Of a stretch of 64,000 nucleotides of DNA, positions 28,043 to 37,065 are shown piece by piece. Every line of letters starts with the position of its first letter. Position 1 is the first letter of the stretch. The stretch comes from an uncultured Prevotella sp. (lineage in GTDB: Bacteria > Bacteroidota > Bacteroidia > Bacteroidales > Bacteroidaceae). The stretch is from NCBI GenBank assembly GCA_905236755.1, contig CAJOCR010000002.1:62001-126000 (forward strand), written 5' to 3'. The position numbers were made by a program, and so were the translations under genes. The notes below the pieces were generated by a model that was given only the letters and a program-made list of their open reading frames with translations, did no database searches and had not been told where the DNA came from.

Positions 28043-29817
28043 TAGTCTTCTGCTCTCTGAATATAAGCGATAACCTCGCCCTTATTCACCTTCTGACCCT
28101 GCTTAACGTTGATTTCAACGAGCTGACCACCAAGAGCAGCTGGGATAGTAATAAACTCACCCCAAGGAGCCTGGATATAGCAGAATGCATCGCCTTCCTT
28201 ATATTCCTTACCGATATATGGCTCTACAGCAGGAGCTGCCTCACCATCACCCTGGAATTCCCAGAAGAGCTGACCCTTAACAGGGCTAACAATAGCATCA
28301 GCCTTAGCATGCTTGAATGCTGTTGCCTCCTCAATGCTGATCTTAGCACCAAGCTTAGCGTCCTTAGCCTTCTGAAGGTCGGCAAGCATATTCTTCTTAG
28401 CCTGACCACTCTTGAAGTTACGATACTGCTCTGGGTGCATAGCAAGTTCGAAGAGTTCCTCGTCGTCCTGTCCATATTCCCAACCGTTCTCGTCCATCTC
28501 CTTCTTGAAGTCCTCGAGAGCGTTAGGCAACAAGGTATGAGGATCAACCTCAGTAAACTCAAAGCCCTTCTGAGCTGCAAGTTCCTTAATCTCTGGAGCA
28601 ATCTCACCTGGCACCTTACCACTCTTACCAAGAATCATACCCCAGATAGAGTCATCCATCATTACGTAGCGACCCTTACCCTGCTCAAGAGTGAGAAGGT
28701 TGAAGAGTGCAATGTTCTTTGTATATTGTGAGAATGGAGTTACCAATGGAGGATAACCAACACGTGGCCATACATAAGCAACCTCTTCAAACAACTTCAC
28801 GAGCAAAGCGTCCATAGAAAGTTCGTCCTTGCCGTTCTTCTTACGAGCGTTGTTGATTGTAGTACGCATACCTGTAAGATCGGCCATCATAGAGCCCATC
28901 ATACCACCTGGCAAACCACAGGTAAGCAACAAAGAAGACATCATCTTGTTACCTGGGTTGATGAAGTAACCCAACCAGTCGTCAATGAACTCCTGAGTGA
29001 GGGCACGAGCCTGCATATAGGCATCCATGTTGATCTCTGGTACATCGAAGCCAGCGTGCTTCAACATGCTCTGAACAGAGATTACATCTGGATGAACCTT
29101 ACCCCATGACAATGGCTCGATAGCTGTATCGATGATGTCGGCACCATTCTTACATACCTCGAGGATTGAAGCCATAGAAAGGCCAGGACCTGAGTGACCA
29201 TGATATTCAATGATAATCTCAGGATGCTTGTCCTTGATCTGCTTTGTGAGCTGACCCAAGAAAGCAGGCTGACCAATACCAGCCATATCCTTCAGACAGA
29301 TTTCCTCAGCACCAGCCTCGATAAGCTGATCAGCAATATTTGTGTAGTATTCAAGTGTATGAACAGGTGAAGTGGTGATACACAGAGTTCCCTGTGGAGT
29401 CATACCAGCTTCCTTTGCCCACTTGATTGATGGAATGATATTACGAACATCGTTCAAACCATCGAAGATACGAGTAATATCTGTACCCTGAGCGTGCTTA
29501 ACCTTATACATCAAGGCACGAACATCATCAGGAACAGGATACATACGCAAAGCGTTCAAACCACGATCCAACATGTGGGTCTTGATACCAGCCTCGTTGA
29601 AAGGCTTACAGAATGCACGAACAGCATCGTTTGGATTCTCGCCTGCCAACAGGTTAACCTGCTCGAAAGCACCACCATTAGTCTCTACTCGGGCAAAACA
29701 TCCCATTTCGATGATAACTGGCGCAATACGTGCCAACTGATCCTTGCGTGGCTGGAACTTACCAGAGCTCTGCCACATATCTCGATATACGAGACTGAAC
29801 TGAATTTTCTTTCCCAT
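28042..29817 (-). CDS. Pyruvate/oxaloacetate carboxyltransferase subunit with degenerate biotinyl domain
   Basis: A 591-residue protein of the pyruvate carboxylase B/oxaloacetate decarboxylase alpha family. The carboxyltransferase barrel keeps metal ligands: D13 in YRDMWQS, K176 in LKDMAG, and H206 and H208 in YHGHSG. A PYC/OADA-like domain follows, then a C-terminal barrel-sandwich domain (about 510-591). Where biotin carriers have the EAMKM lysine, this protein reads QAPWGE (549-554), so it cannot be biotinylated there. It probably works with a separate biotin carrier, in Na+-pumping decarboxylation or C3/C4 exchange, or has another substrate. Confidence 0.85.
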   Translation of the reverse strand: MGKKIQFSLVYRDMWQSSGKFQPRKDQLARIAPVIIEMGCFARVETNGGAFEQVNLLAGENPNDAVRAFCKPFNEAGIKTHMLDRGLNALRMYPVPDDVRALMYKVKHAQGTDITRIFDGLNDVRNIIPSIKWAKEAGMTPQGTLCITTSPVHTLEYYTNIADQLIEAGAEEICLKDMAGIGQPAFLGQLTKQIKDKHPEIIIEYHGHSGPGLSMASILEVCKNGADIIDTAIEPLSWGKVHPDVISVQSMLKHAGFDVPEINMDAYMQARALTQEFIDDWLGYFINPGNKMMSSLLLTCGLPGGMMGSMMADLTGMRTTINNARKKNGKDELSMDALLVKLFEEVAYVWPRVGYPPLVTPFSQYTKNIALFNLLTLEQGKGRYVMMDDSIWGMILGKSGKVPGEIAPEIKELAAQKGFEFTEVDPHTLLPNALEDFKKEMDENGWEYGQDDEELFELAMHPEQYRNFKSGQAKKNMLADLQKAKDAKLGAKISIEEATAFKHAKADAIVSPVKGQLFWEFQGDGEAAPAVEPYIGKEYKEGDAFCYIQAPWGEFITIPAALGGQLVEINVKQGQKVNKGEVIAYIQRAED

Positions 29818-29876
29818 TATATTGAATTTTTACTTTCTTTCCGTTTTCTGAGTGCCGCTACTACGCACTCGGGATG

Positions 29877-29884
29877 CAAAATTA
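29877..29884 (-). promoter_or_regulatory. -7 box of the carboxyltransferase gene
   Basis: The minus strand reads TAATTTTG about 60 bases before the start. The leader contains a GAGTGC/GCACTC hairpin. Confidence 0.4.
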
Positions 29885-29937
29885 GATAAAAAAAATCAAA
29901 AACCCCACCTTAGATGGCTTTTTTTATAATTTATAAC

Positions 29938-29945
29938 TATCTTTG
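29938..29945 (+). promoter_or_regulatory. -7 box of the lipoprotein gene at 29974
   Basis: TATCTTTG lies 28 bases before the ATG at 29974, which rules out longer in-frame starts upstream. Confidence 0.5.
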
Positions 29946-29973
29946 TGGACGAAAACAATATCGATATACTAAC

Positions 29974-30816
29974 ATGAAGATAAAGTTTGCATTTACAATA
30001 CTTTCAGCTGCAGTTTTGATGATTGCATGTGGCGGTAAAAAAGAACAAGAAACCGACCTAAAGCATGGACGCACTAATGAGGAAATGCGTTTAAAAGGCG
30101 ATGAAACTGTTTATGGATTAGCATGCGAAGGATGCAACGACTCTGTTATTGTTCTATTGCCAAACGACGGTTCTGACCCCGTTCGCTACGACATCATAGA
30201 TGCTCACAGAAACCACAAGGTACAAGGCGACATAAAGATTGGCGACTGGATAGGTGTCGTACTTAACAAAGACGATAAGAAAGTTGCCGACCTTGTTGTT
30301 AACCTTGACCAGCTAAAAGGTATTTGGTGCTATATCGTCATGCCCAAAATGCGAGACTACGACAAACTACCAGAACGTGTCCAGCGTCGTATGGAACGTA
30401 ATATGCCTGACTCTGTGAAAGCCACATATATGATTCCTCGTGAATATGGTTTCTGGCTTCAGCGTCATTGGAACTGTCAAAGCGTAGGCTACATTCCAGA
30501 ACAAACATCCCTCGAGGATCAAAGTCCTGTGGTATATCCTAAATTAGGCTATTTTACCTCATGGCACATATGGAACGGAAAACTGATAGTTGTCAGTGCC
30601 ACCCCTCACTACGGCAAAGACAACACAATAACTACTACCGATGAGTTTAACGACACTTGCGACATCGACTATCTCGGTGCCGACTCTCTTGTGCTTACCG
30701 ATCGCTGGGGGACTCGCAGCTACTATCGTAAGAACGATATCCGTGATGTAAACGTAAAGGCTAAACAGATTGCCGAAAAACTAAAGAAAGAAGCGTTGCT
30801 GAAGGCGAAAGAGTAA
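29974..30816 (+). CDS. Lipoprotein of unknown function, lipocalin-like C-terminus
   Basis: A 280-residue lipoprotein with signal peptide ending LMIAC (lipidated C19). The N-terminal third resembles small beta domains (VYGLACEGCNDSVIVLLPNDG). The C-terminal region has a sequence pattern ending DIDYLGADSLVLTDRWGTRSYYRK, similar to the last strands of Bacteroidota lipocalin-like lipoproteins. I cannot assign a ligand. The stop codon overlaps the first unit of the 9-base tandem array that follows. Confidence 0.65.
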   Translation: MKIKFAFTILSAAVLMIACGGKKEQETDLKHGRTNEEMRLKGDETVYGLACEGCNDSVIVLLPNDGSDPVRYDIIDAHRNHKVQGDIKIGDWIGVVLNKDDKKVADLVVNLDQLKGIWCYIVMPKMRDYDKLPERVQRRMERNMPDSVKATYMIPREYGFWLQRHWNCQSVGYIPEQTSLEDQSPVVYPKLGYFTSWHIWNGKLIVVSATPHYGKDNTITTTDEFNDTCDIDYLGADSLVLTDRWGTRSYYRKNDIRDVNVKAKQIAEKLKKEALLKAKE

Positions 30817-30925
30817 TCGGAAAATTCAGAGTAATCGGAATAATCAGAAAATTCAGAATAATCGGAATAATCGGAGTACTCGGAATTTTCAGAATAATCA
30901 GAAAACTCAGAAAACTCCGATTATT
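30815..30925. repeat. 9-base tandem array with a terminal hairpin
   Basis: Eleven exact-period 9-base units of form ANTCRGARW (30815-30913), plus one degenerate unit. AATAATCGGAGT (30866-30877) and ACTCCGATTATT (30914-30925) form a perfect 12-bp inverted repeat. It fills the spacer between two convergent genes and may act as a terminator. Confidence 0.8.
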
Positions 30926-30937
30926 CTTTCCATTCTA

Positions 30938-32962
30938 TTAAAATTCGAAGCCGAGGTTGATATAGAAATAAACACTTTGGGATTTGTTAGAGTAGCCGAA
31001 GTTGGCTCCAAGCGGACCAACAAGCGTGTTATAGTAATACGCTATTTCATAACCCATCATAGGCCCTTTCTTTAGCAAGTTCTTACTCTCATTAGCATGC
31101 TGAGCGCCAATGATTTTTCCTATAACATAGTTATTTTCGGTTAAACGCAACTGCATCTTCAGTTGCAAGGCCAATAATTTGTTTTCGGTAAGTTCTACAT
31201 AACCTATTCCTGCAAAAGGCATTTGTTGTTCAAAATATCTACCAAAACTATTTCCACCAATCATATTATTAAGTATACAAGCAACTTCCTTTCCATAGAG
31301 TAATCGTCCATATATCATAGGCTGAAAGGTCAGCATATTATTTATAGGGAAAGCAGTACGCCACATACCACTAATCTCAGAAAAACCTATAGCACCATTA
31401 TAATGTGCCAAATCATCTGTATAATAACCATATTTAGCCATGAATCTTGAACCGCGAGTAGCAAAAAGCCAATTATCTTCTGAATTATAGTTTACCTCAG
31501 CACGATAACTAAACAAATGTTCATCTTTCAGTTTAAGCCAACTCTCTGGTACATGAGTTCCCATGAGTACATCACGAAAATGCCAATAGTCGAAACGCCC
31601 TCCTATAATGAAGTTGAAATTACGAACATTAAATTCAAACAAGTTTAAGTCAACCTTATGCTCATTATAATTAAGGTTAAATGTTCTATCACCTTTATCG
31701 TATAGATTAACATCATTATGAAAGAATGTATAACTTACATCAGCCTTACCCCACGAAAAAGGATGGAATGTCAAATCAACCATCGCCTTAATACGCTTAC
31801 CCAACCTAATTGTAAGATCTGCAGTCACATCTTTTATACCTCCTTTACTATAAACTTGAACAGCAGCCAATTCTTCGGTATCAAATCGCGCACCCACACT
31901 CACCAGCATATTTGTAGGCACAGAATTTACTTCCTCTGGTAATTTCTCTATCACAGGTGCTGACGGCATTTCAGGATAGTAATCCACGCTAAGCCCAAGA
32001 TTATGCTTCAAACTCAAAAGCTCATCCCAATGTTTGATAGCCTCTTCCTCGCCTCTTCTTATAAGCGTATCTACTGCAGCTACATTAAAACTTGCAGCTC
32101 CATATCCCTTAGTATTGGCACGAATAAGTACATCGGTCTGTTCCATATTAGCATTATACTTATTCTTACAATTCACATCTATGATTTGACTCAACACTGC
32201 AGTACCAGTTATATCTTCAGGCTCACGCTCGGCACCTTGTACAGTAACACCAATAACGTAGTCGGCACCAAGTTCACGTGCAAGGTCAACAGGGAAGTTA
32301 TTTCTCAGACCGCCGTCAACAAGCACCACATTCCCCTTTCTTACAGGGTCAAACACCCCAGGTATAGACATAGAAGCACGCATTGCCTCAGCCAGTCTAC
32401 CACTATGGAAATCATACTCTGTGTTATCTACAATATTCGTTGCTACGCAAGCAAAAGGTCTGGGTAATGTATTGAAGTCCATTGAATCCCTATACCCTGT
32501 AGTAAGTTCATTGAACAATCGTGCAAGATTCTTTCCTTGAATAAGTCCTGCTGAAGCCAGTTTGCCTTTACTTGTTAAGCTAACCTCTTTGCTAAGAATA
32601 TAGGTATAGTCTTTTGCTCTTTCTGCAAGACTTTGATGGCGAGGGTCGGTTTTATCTGATAGTACAAAACCCCAGTCTTGTACTCTAACCAAAGAGTCTA
32701 GAGTATGTGAATCATATCCAATAGAATACAGCGCTCCGATAAGAGCACCCATAGATGTGCCCGTAACGATATCAACTGGAATACCAGCCCGTTCTATCAC
32801 CTTCAAGGCTCCTATATGCGCCATTCCCTTGGCACCTCCACCGCTGAGCACAACAGCCACCTTGGGACGCGTTTTCACACCTTGAGGTTCATCTATGCTT
32901 GCATTTATGCTTCCTGCTGTCATCAAGCCCAATGTCAGCAACGCTATTATTTTCTTTCTCAT
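30938..32962 (-). CDS. Patatin-like phospholipase fused to an outer-membrane beta barrel
   Basis: A 674-residue protein: signal peptide (1-22), patatin domain with the oxyanion motif GGGAKGMAHIG (41-51), nucleophile GTSMG (Ser70) and catalytic DGG in LVDGGLRNNFP (about 217), then a short linker and a C-terminal Omp85-like beta barrel (about 340-674) ending INLGFEF. The architecture resembles type Vd secretion proteins such as PlpD, in which the lipase is exposed at or released from the cell surface. The POTRA-like linker here is short. It has its own promoter within a dispersed repeat. Confidence 0.88.
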   Translation of the reverse strand: MRKKIIALLTLGLMTAGSINASIDEPQGVKTRPKVAVVLSGGGAKGMAHIGALKVIERAGIPVDIVTGTSMGALIGALYSIGYDSHTLDSLVRVQDWGFVLSDKTDPRHQSLAERAKDYTYILSKEVSLTSKGKLASAGLIQGKNLARLFNELTTGYRDSMDFNTLPRPFACVATNIVDNTEYDFHSGRLAEAMRASMSIPGVFDPVRKGNVVLVDGGLRNNFPVDLARELGADYVIGVTVQGAEREPEDITGTAVLSQIIDVNCKNKYNANMEQTDVLIRANTKGYGAASFNVAAVDTLIRRGEEEAIKHWDELLSLKHNLGLSVDYYPEMPSAPVIEKLPEEVNSVPTNMLVSVGARFDTEELAAVQVYSKGGIKDVTADLTIRLGKRIKAMVDLTFHPFSWGKADVSYTFFHNDVNLYDKGDRTFNLNYNEHKVDLNLFEFNVRNFNFIIGGRFDYWHFRDVLMGTHVPESWLKLKDEHLFSYRAEVNYNSEDNWLFATRGSRFMAKYGYYTDDLAHYNGAIGFSEISGMWRTAFPINNMLTFQPMIYGRLLYGKEVACILNNMIGGNSFGRYFEQQMPFAGIGYVELTENKLLALQLKMQLRLTENNYVIGKIIGAQHANESKNLLKKGPMMGYEIAYYYNTLVGPLGANFGYSNKSQSVYFYINLGFEF

Positions 32963-32997
32963 TCCTTGTTTTTTTTGTGATATGTTTAATTACAGGA

Positions 32998-33028
32998 CAA
33001 ATATACGCAAAGTAGAGAGAAATGCAAA
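32998..33028 (-). promoter_or_regulatory. Promoter of the patatin gene
   Basis: On the minus strand: TTTG (33025-33028), a 19-base spacer, TATATTTG (32998-33005). Both boxes are perfect. The -33 box lies inside the dispersed repeat at 33015-33059. Confidence 0.7.
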
Positions 33029-33059
33029 ATGAAAGTTTACTTTTATTTTCATTTCCGAG
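33015..33059 (-). repeat. Promoter-bearing repeat, copy upstream of the patatin gene
   Basis: The 45-base stretch matches 60174-60218 (upstream of ksgA) with about four differences, including the shared runs GAGAGAAATGCAAAA and TTTTCATTTCCGAG on the plus strand. Confidence 0.75.
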
Positions 33060-33276
33060 CCAAGTATTTTTACACGTTCACCCCCCACAAGTTTAATTTA
33101 TGTAATCTTCGTCAATTTAACGTATAATTATTTTTACATAATTCAAAACAAGCATTTTTGCCTTCAAAAGTGAAATTTTAACTTTCAGGGCAGATAAAAA
33201 AAATTCTTAGGCAGCCAGTAAAAATCGCCTAACTGAGAGGTTATTTATATACCTTTGAAAATTATTGAAAAAGCCT
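33060..33276. other. AT-rich spacer, nothing recognised
   Basis: After the repeat there is AT-rich sequence with no ORF, hairpin or promoter that I can defend. Confidence 0.4.
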
Positions 33277-33855
33277 CTATTTTCTATCATTTACTGCTAA
33301 GAGAAACAAAGAATCAGCTTTTTCTTTATAATATTGTATTGGTTTCCAATCCTGAGGAGGTAATTGCTCTCTTTGTAGAAGATTATATATTGCTTTAGTA
33401 CAATTATAATCTCCAAGTTGCTCTCCTAATTTAAGATAATGCAAGCCAATCCTACGAAATTCATCTATATCCATATTATGATTATCAATTAGACTATCAC
33501 CTTTCATGCATGGTCCAATCAAAATGCGAAAAACATCGTAACATGCGCTACCATTATTATGTTTTTCAGCCATAAGCAAGGCGTAATACAGAATATCATA
33601 TGAACGAATAGTAAAAGCCGTATCTAAACTCATTTTTTGAAGTTCACTATACGCCTTTACATCATTAAAATGCAAAACTCTCACTTTCAAACTATCATAA
33701 CGCAAAAAGTATTCTTCATCATGTTGGGTTATCCACGATTGTGGCAAAGGAACAGATACATATCTTTTGGGAGGAAATTGCCATGCAAATATACTTCCAA
33801 GCACTACCCCTGCGACAAATAGTAAAACATATTTTAGCTTTTTTATTATTTCCAT
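33277..33855 (-). CDS. Membrane-anchored protein of unknown function, copy 2 of a tandem pair
   Basis: A 192-residue protein with one N-terminal membrane helix (about 8-26) and a helical periplasmic domain. It is a clear paralogue of the next gene upstream (33937-34503). The shared core includes SACY near residue 98, IGPC, DIDEFRRIGL, YLKLGEQLGDYNC and a final WKP..YY motif. The two conserved cysteines of the core (in SACY and IGPC) could form a disulfide. The YLKLGEQLGDYNC segment is loosely like a Sel1/TPR helix pair. I do not recognise the family. Confidence 0.65.
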   Translation of the reverse strand: MEIIKKLKYVLLFVAGVVLGSIFAWQFPPKRYVSVPLPQSWITQHDEEYFLRYDSLKVRVLHFNDVKAYSELQKMSLDTAFTIRSYDILYYALLMAEKHNNGSACYDVFRILIGPCMKGDSLIDNHNMDIDEFRRIGLHYLKLGEQLGDYNCTKAIYNLLQREQLPPQDWKPIQYYKEKADSLFLLAVNDRK

Positions 33856-33936
33856 TCTACTATAACATTAGAATTATTACTGTACATCCCCTTTTAATAC
33901 TTTCAAATTATTTCCTTTAGCAAACAAAGGAGTGAA

Positions 33937-34503
33937 CTACCATCTCTCAGCCAACAGTTTATCAGCTCGCTTCTCGTAATACGAGACTGGTTTCCAACCT
34001 GCAGAATCTATCTTATGATAATACAATAGCTCATAAATCGTATAAGCACAATTATAATCTCCTAATTGCTCTCCTAATTTAAGATAATATAATCCTATTC
34101 TTCTGAATTCATCTATATCAAAATCATGATAATCAACCAGGGTGTCTTCAGGCACACATGGTCCTATCATGGTTTCGTAAACATTATAACATGCACTACT
34201 ATTTTTATATTTCTCTGCCATAAGCATTTCATAATAAAGCATATCATTTGCATGCAAAGTAAAATGTTCATCGTAACTCAGTATCTTTAGTTTACGGTAT
34301 GTTTTTGCATCACAACCATTTAAAACCCTTTGCTTTAGACTATCAGAGAACAAATAAAATGCTATATCATGCTTTGAAATTTTGGAAAGGTTCTTTTGCG
34401 TTGTAGGAACTAACGTATATCTTCTTTTCTCCAAAGAATATACCATGAATATTCCTACAACAATACCAATAGCCAAAAATAAAACTTTTTTTATTATCTC
34501 CAT
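33937..34503 (-). CDS. Membrane-anchored protein of unknown function, copy 1 of a tandem pair
   Basis: A 188-residue paralogue of the 33277-33855 protein, with the same MEIIKK start, one membrane helix (about 5-23) and the same core motifs: LMAEK, SACYNVYE, IGPC, DIDEFRRIGLYYLKLGEQLGDYNC split by few changes, and WKPVSYYEKRAD. The genes lie 81 bases apart on the same strand. Divergence outside the core suggests an old duplication. Function unknown. Confidence 0.65.
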   Translation of the reverse strand: MEIIKKVLFLAIGIVVGIFMVYSLEKRRYTLVPTTQKNLSKISKHDIAFYLFSDSLKQRVLNGCDAKTYRKLKILSYDEHFTLHANDMLYYEMLMAEKYKNSSACYNVYETMIGPCVPEDTLVDYHDFDIDEFRRIGLYYLKLGEQLGDYNCAYTIYELLYYHKIDSAGWKPVSYYEKRADKLLAERW

Positions 34504-34774
34504 GCTATTTCTATATTTGGTTAATACCCTGCACTTACTTTTTAATTTCTCTCAATCATGCTATTTTATGTCAAATATCATGGTGCAATTATGACAAATT
34601 ACCGCTTGACTCATTTTAAAGGTTTTAAGTTGGAACACCACACAAAAATATATAATCTTTTTTAAGTGGCAAGCAAAATAGAGAGATTTTTTTAAATCAT
34701 TTTATGCAAGGGCTCACACTTTGACATAAATCCGTGATTTACAACAAATTGCGCCGATTTAAGGGTTCACAAAA

Positions 34775-34822
34775 GGTTCACACAAAGGGTTCACAAGAAA
34801 GCGTGACCCCTTTGTGTGAACC
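34775..34822. repeat. GTTCACAC inverted repeat
   Basis: A perfect 15-bp stem, GGTTCACACAAAGGG (34775-34789) with its complement (34808-34822), loop 18 bases. Extra GGGTTCAC copies lie at both sides. No T-tract follows. Confidence 0.7.
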
Positions 34823-34973
34823 CTGCAACATGCACAACATATTGAAATTCAACAAGTTATACCTATCAAACAATGATTTACGTGAAGCTTATGTGAACCC
34901 TTAAAAACATGCAACTTACTGATATTCATAGCGTTTGACGTAATCCGTGAACCCTTATAACAATTTATATAAC

Positions 34974-35006
34974 ATCCTCTCCCAACCTCCCCAAAAGGGA
35001 AGGAGA
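34974..35006. repeat. GC-rich CCTCTCC inverted repeat
   Basis: CCTCTCC and CCTCCCC are followed by AAAA and GGGAAGGAG, an imperfect hairpin of the dispersed family. Confidence 0.5.
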
Positions 35007-35170
35007 AAAAATATGACAAAACAGAGTAAAATCAACTCTAAACCATCTAGGAGGCATCTTGGAGGCATCACGAAGGAATGTAAAAGAATAGAGATTGAGA
35101 AAAAGAATTACAACTTCACCTCCTCCGAAAGCGAGGAAGAACTTACAGCTTGCGTTTCTTGCTGTAAAAT

Positions 35171-35198
35171 TTCAATGTTCAAATCTCAAACTTCAAAG
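35171..35198. repeat. Heptamer array, four units
   Basis: TTCAATG, TTCAAAT, CTCAAAC, TTCAAAG in exact 7-base phase. Confidence 0.6.
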
Positions 35199-35262
35199 AA
35201 GATTAAGTTCATTTCCCTACGATGCTTTAGGGAATTCCCCACATGGGTTTAGGAATAACTCT

Positions 35263-35293
35263 TTTGCACGACAATTTGTTAGAACTAACTTTG
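35263..35293 (+). promoter_or_regulatory. Promoter of the small secreted protein gene
   Basis: TTTG (35263-35266), 19-base spacer, TAACTTTG (35286-35293), both perfect, 48 bases before the ATG at 35341. Confidence 0.7.
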
Positions 35294-35340
35294 CCGGTGT
35301 AAAAAAGAAACAAATGTAGAACCCTTTAAATATTACGATT

Positions 35341-35751
35341 ATGAAAACTTTAAAGATGATAATGTTGATGATAATGTTGGTAATGGTTAGTTCGGTTACA
35401 GCCATGCCACATAGGGATGCACGAAGAGAAGCTTCATTCCTTACCGACAGAATGAACAGCGAACTTCAGCTGAGTAGATTGCAGTATGACGCTGTATATC
35501 GTGCCAACCTCGACTATCTGCTCTCGGTTGACAATCGTCACGATGTTTACGGACATTACTGGAAGGAGAGAAACCATGCTATAAAGCGTGCCTTGACTTC
35601 ACGCCAATACAGAATATTCAAAAGCGTACACGAATTGTATTATCCTGTTGTGCTGCACGAGACAAGAACTCGCCACTTCGGCTCTCTTGATGCAAAAAGA
35701 GTTCCAAAGAAGATTGTTGTAAGCGAGGTGTATTTTGGAGGACACAGGTAA
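35341..35751 (+). CDS. Small secreted protein of unknown function
   Basis: A 136-residue protein with a signal peptide (1-21, cleaved after VTAM or nearby). The mature part is basic and helical, with REASFLTDRMNSELQLSRLQYDAVYRANLDY followed by YWKERNHAIKRALTSRQYRIFK. The helix-turn pattern with L-Q spacing is loosely like periplasmic Spy/CpxP (LTXXQ) proteins, but this is weak. A good promoter lies upstream and codon use fits neighbouring genes, so I regard it as real. Confidence 0.65.
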   Translation: MKTLKMIMLMIMLVMVSSVTAMPHRDARREASFLTDRMNSELQLSRLQYDAVYRANLDYLLSVDNRHDVYGHYWKERNHAIKRALTSRQYRIFKSVHELYYPVVLHETRTRHFGSLDAKRVPKKIVVSEVYFGGHR

Positions 35752-35861
35752 GGCAACCTCTCATGGCTGTTATCGGCATTGTGCTTGCATGGCAATCGGT
35801 AAAATACTTAAAGGAAAACTAATAGAGTGTCAAAACTCTTATAGTTAGTTTAATATGCTTG

Positions 35862-35891
35862 TCCCCCCTTCCCTACCGGGAAGGGACGGGG
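35862..35891. repeat. GC-rich hairpin after queF
   Basis: CCTTCCC and GGGAAGG pair around a short TACC loop, extended by CCCC/GGGG. It belongs to the dispersed GC-rich family and could terminate queF transcription. Confidence 0.55.
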
Positions 35892-35901
35892 ATAGGCTGT
35901 T

Positions 35902-36360
35902 TTATTTATTATGATTCATAAATCTGTGCTCAGCAAGTTTCTCATACTTTGTGCCTGGTCTGCCATAGTTGGCATAAGGATAAATTGAGATACCGCCACG
36001 AGGAGTGAAGAAACCTGTCACCTCGATATATTTTGGATCCATGAGTTTGATAAGATCCTTCATGATAATGTTTACACAATCCTCATGGAAATCGCCATGA
36101 TTGCGGAAACTGAAGAGATAGAGTTTCAAACTCTTTGACTCCACCATTCTAACATCAGGAATGTAGCTGATGCGAATCTCGGCAAAATCAGGCTGTCCAG
36201 TAATAGGACAAAGAGATGTGAACTCTGGACAGTTGAACTGCACCCAATAGTCGTTATCAGGATGCTTGTTAACAAACGATTCGAGCACCTCTGGTGCATA
36301 ATCCATACTGTATTTTGTGTTTTGACCTAACTGCTTGAGGCCTTCGTCTTTTCTTTCCAT
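35902..36360 (-). CDS. queF: NADPH-dependent 7-cyano-7-deazaguanine reductase
   Basis: A 152-residue unimodular QueF, which reduces preQ0 to preQ1 in queuosine synthesis. The catalytic pair is visible: C51 and D58 in [13 protein letters not shown], spaced seven residues as in the Bacillus enzyme. The QueF substrate motif ESKSLKLY is at 74-81, followed by [11 protein letters not shown]. It lies 11 bases after the transporter gene on the same strand, so both should be controlled by the preQ1-I-like leader at 37066-37102. Confidence 0.95.
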   Translation of the reverse strand: MERKDEGLKQLGQNTKYSMDYAPEVLESFVNKHPDNDYWVQFNCPEFTSLCPITGQPDFAEIRISYIPDVRMVESKSLKLYLFSFRNHGDFHEDCVNIIMKDLIKLMDPKYIEVTGFFTPRGGISIYPYANYGRPGTKYEKLAEHRFMNHNK

Positions 36361-36371
36361 AATACTATTCT

Positions 36372-37064
36372 TTAATCAAAACTGAAAATTTTCCAAATAT
36401 TATAGCTAATGCCGAGATCGTAGGCATCCTCACCCTCGTGACGCTTAACAGCTCTTACCACACGAATGGTTACAGGAAGTGCGATAATCTCATATACAGT
36501 CTTGAGAACAAGCTGACCTATCATCATGCCTGGCATAGCCTCCCATGGCACTACTCCACCCAAGGCAAGAGGGAAGAAGATAAGACTATCGAGTCCTTCA
36601 CCAGCAATAGTAGAAGCAACAGCACGAACTGAGAAATGTGCCCCAGACTGGCTAAGCTTCATCTTACTCATCACATAAGCGTTGGCAAACGAACCAACGA
36701 GGAATGCCACAAACGATGCAAAGGCAATACGCGGAGCAAGACCGAAGATGGCATGAAAACCAGCCTCATTCTGCCAATAAGGTGCGCCAGGAATGGCATC
36801 ACAAATAGCTCCAGCTGTAACGAAGAAGAAGTTCATGATAAAACCTGTCCAAATGAGCAGACGAGTTTTCTGATACCCCCACACTTCACACACACAATCG
36901 TTGATGATATAACTGATTGGGAACACAATAAGACCACCTGTAAGAGAGATTGGTCCAAACGCAATTTGCTTTGTTTCGAGGGTGTTTGCGGCAATAAGGC
37001 AAACACAAAAGAGGATGCTGAAAAGCATAAACAGCACACTCACTTGATGTCTTGTTTTTACCAT
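36372..37064 (-). CDS. yhhQ: Queuosine precursor transporter (VUT/YhhQ family)
   Basis: A 230-residue membrane protein with about six helices. The family motif is clear in [29 protein letters not shown] split over residues 36-65, and [14 protein letters not shown] marks the second conserved region. YhhQ proteins import the precursors preQ0 and preQ1. It is first in an operon with queF and has a riboswitch-like leader that ends three bases before the ATG. Confidence 0.93.
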   Translation of the reverse strand: MVKTRHQVSVLFMLFSILFCVCLIAANTLETKQIAFGPISLTGGLIVFPISYIINDCVCEVWGYQKTRLLIWTGFIMNFFFVTAGAICDAIPGAPYWQNEAGFHAIFGLAPRIAFASFVAFLVGSFANAYVMSKMKLSQSGAHFSVRAVASTIAGEGLDSLIFFPLALGGVVPWEAMPGMMIGQLVLKTVYEIIALPVTIRVVRAVKRHEGEDAYDLGISYNIWKIFSFD

Positions 37065-37065
37065 T

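Larger units (their letters stand above)
34504..35262. other. Long non-coding spacer with several repeats
   Basis: More than 750 bases with no convincing gene. It holds a GTTCAC-rich hairpin (34764-34822), further GTGAACCCTT copies near 34893 and 34948, a GC-rich CCTCTCC repeat (34974-35006), GGCATC units near 35050-35080, and a four-unit heptamer array (35171-35198). An open frame at 34947-35252 has repeat-like composition and no family resemblance. Confidence 0.55.

Noticed and set aside
29820..29900. Riboswitch in the leader of the carboxyltransferase gene
   Set aside because: Only a six-pair hairpin (GAGTGC/GCACTC); no class motif is recognisable.
34947..35252. Open frame of about 100 codons on the plus strand
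   Set aside because: It begins in a spacer and runs through GC-rich, GGCATC and heptamer repeats; the translation has no family features or signal peptide.
35764..35820. 18-codon ORF (MAVIGIVLAWQSV...) after the small secreted protein gene
   Set aside because: Very short, no promoter or ribosome site, may be a remnant. Kept out as unsupported.
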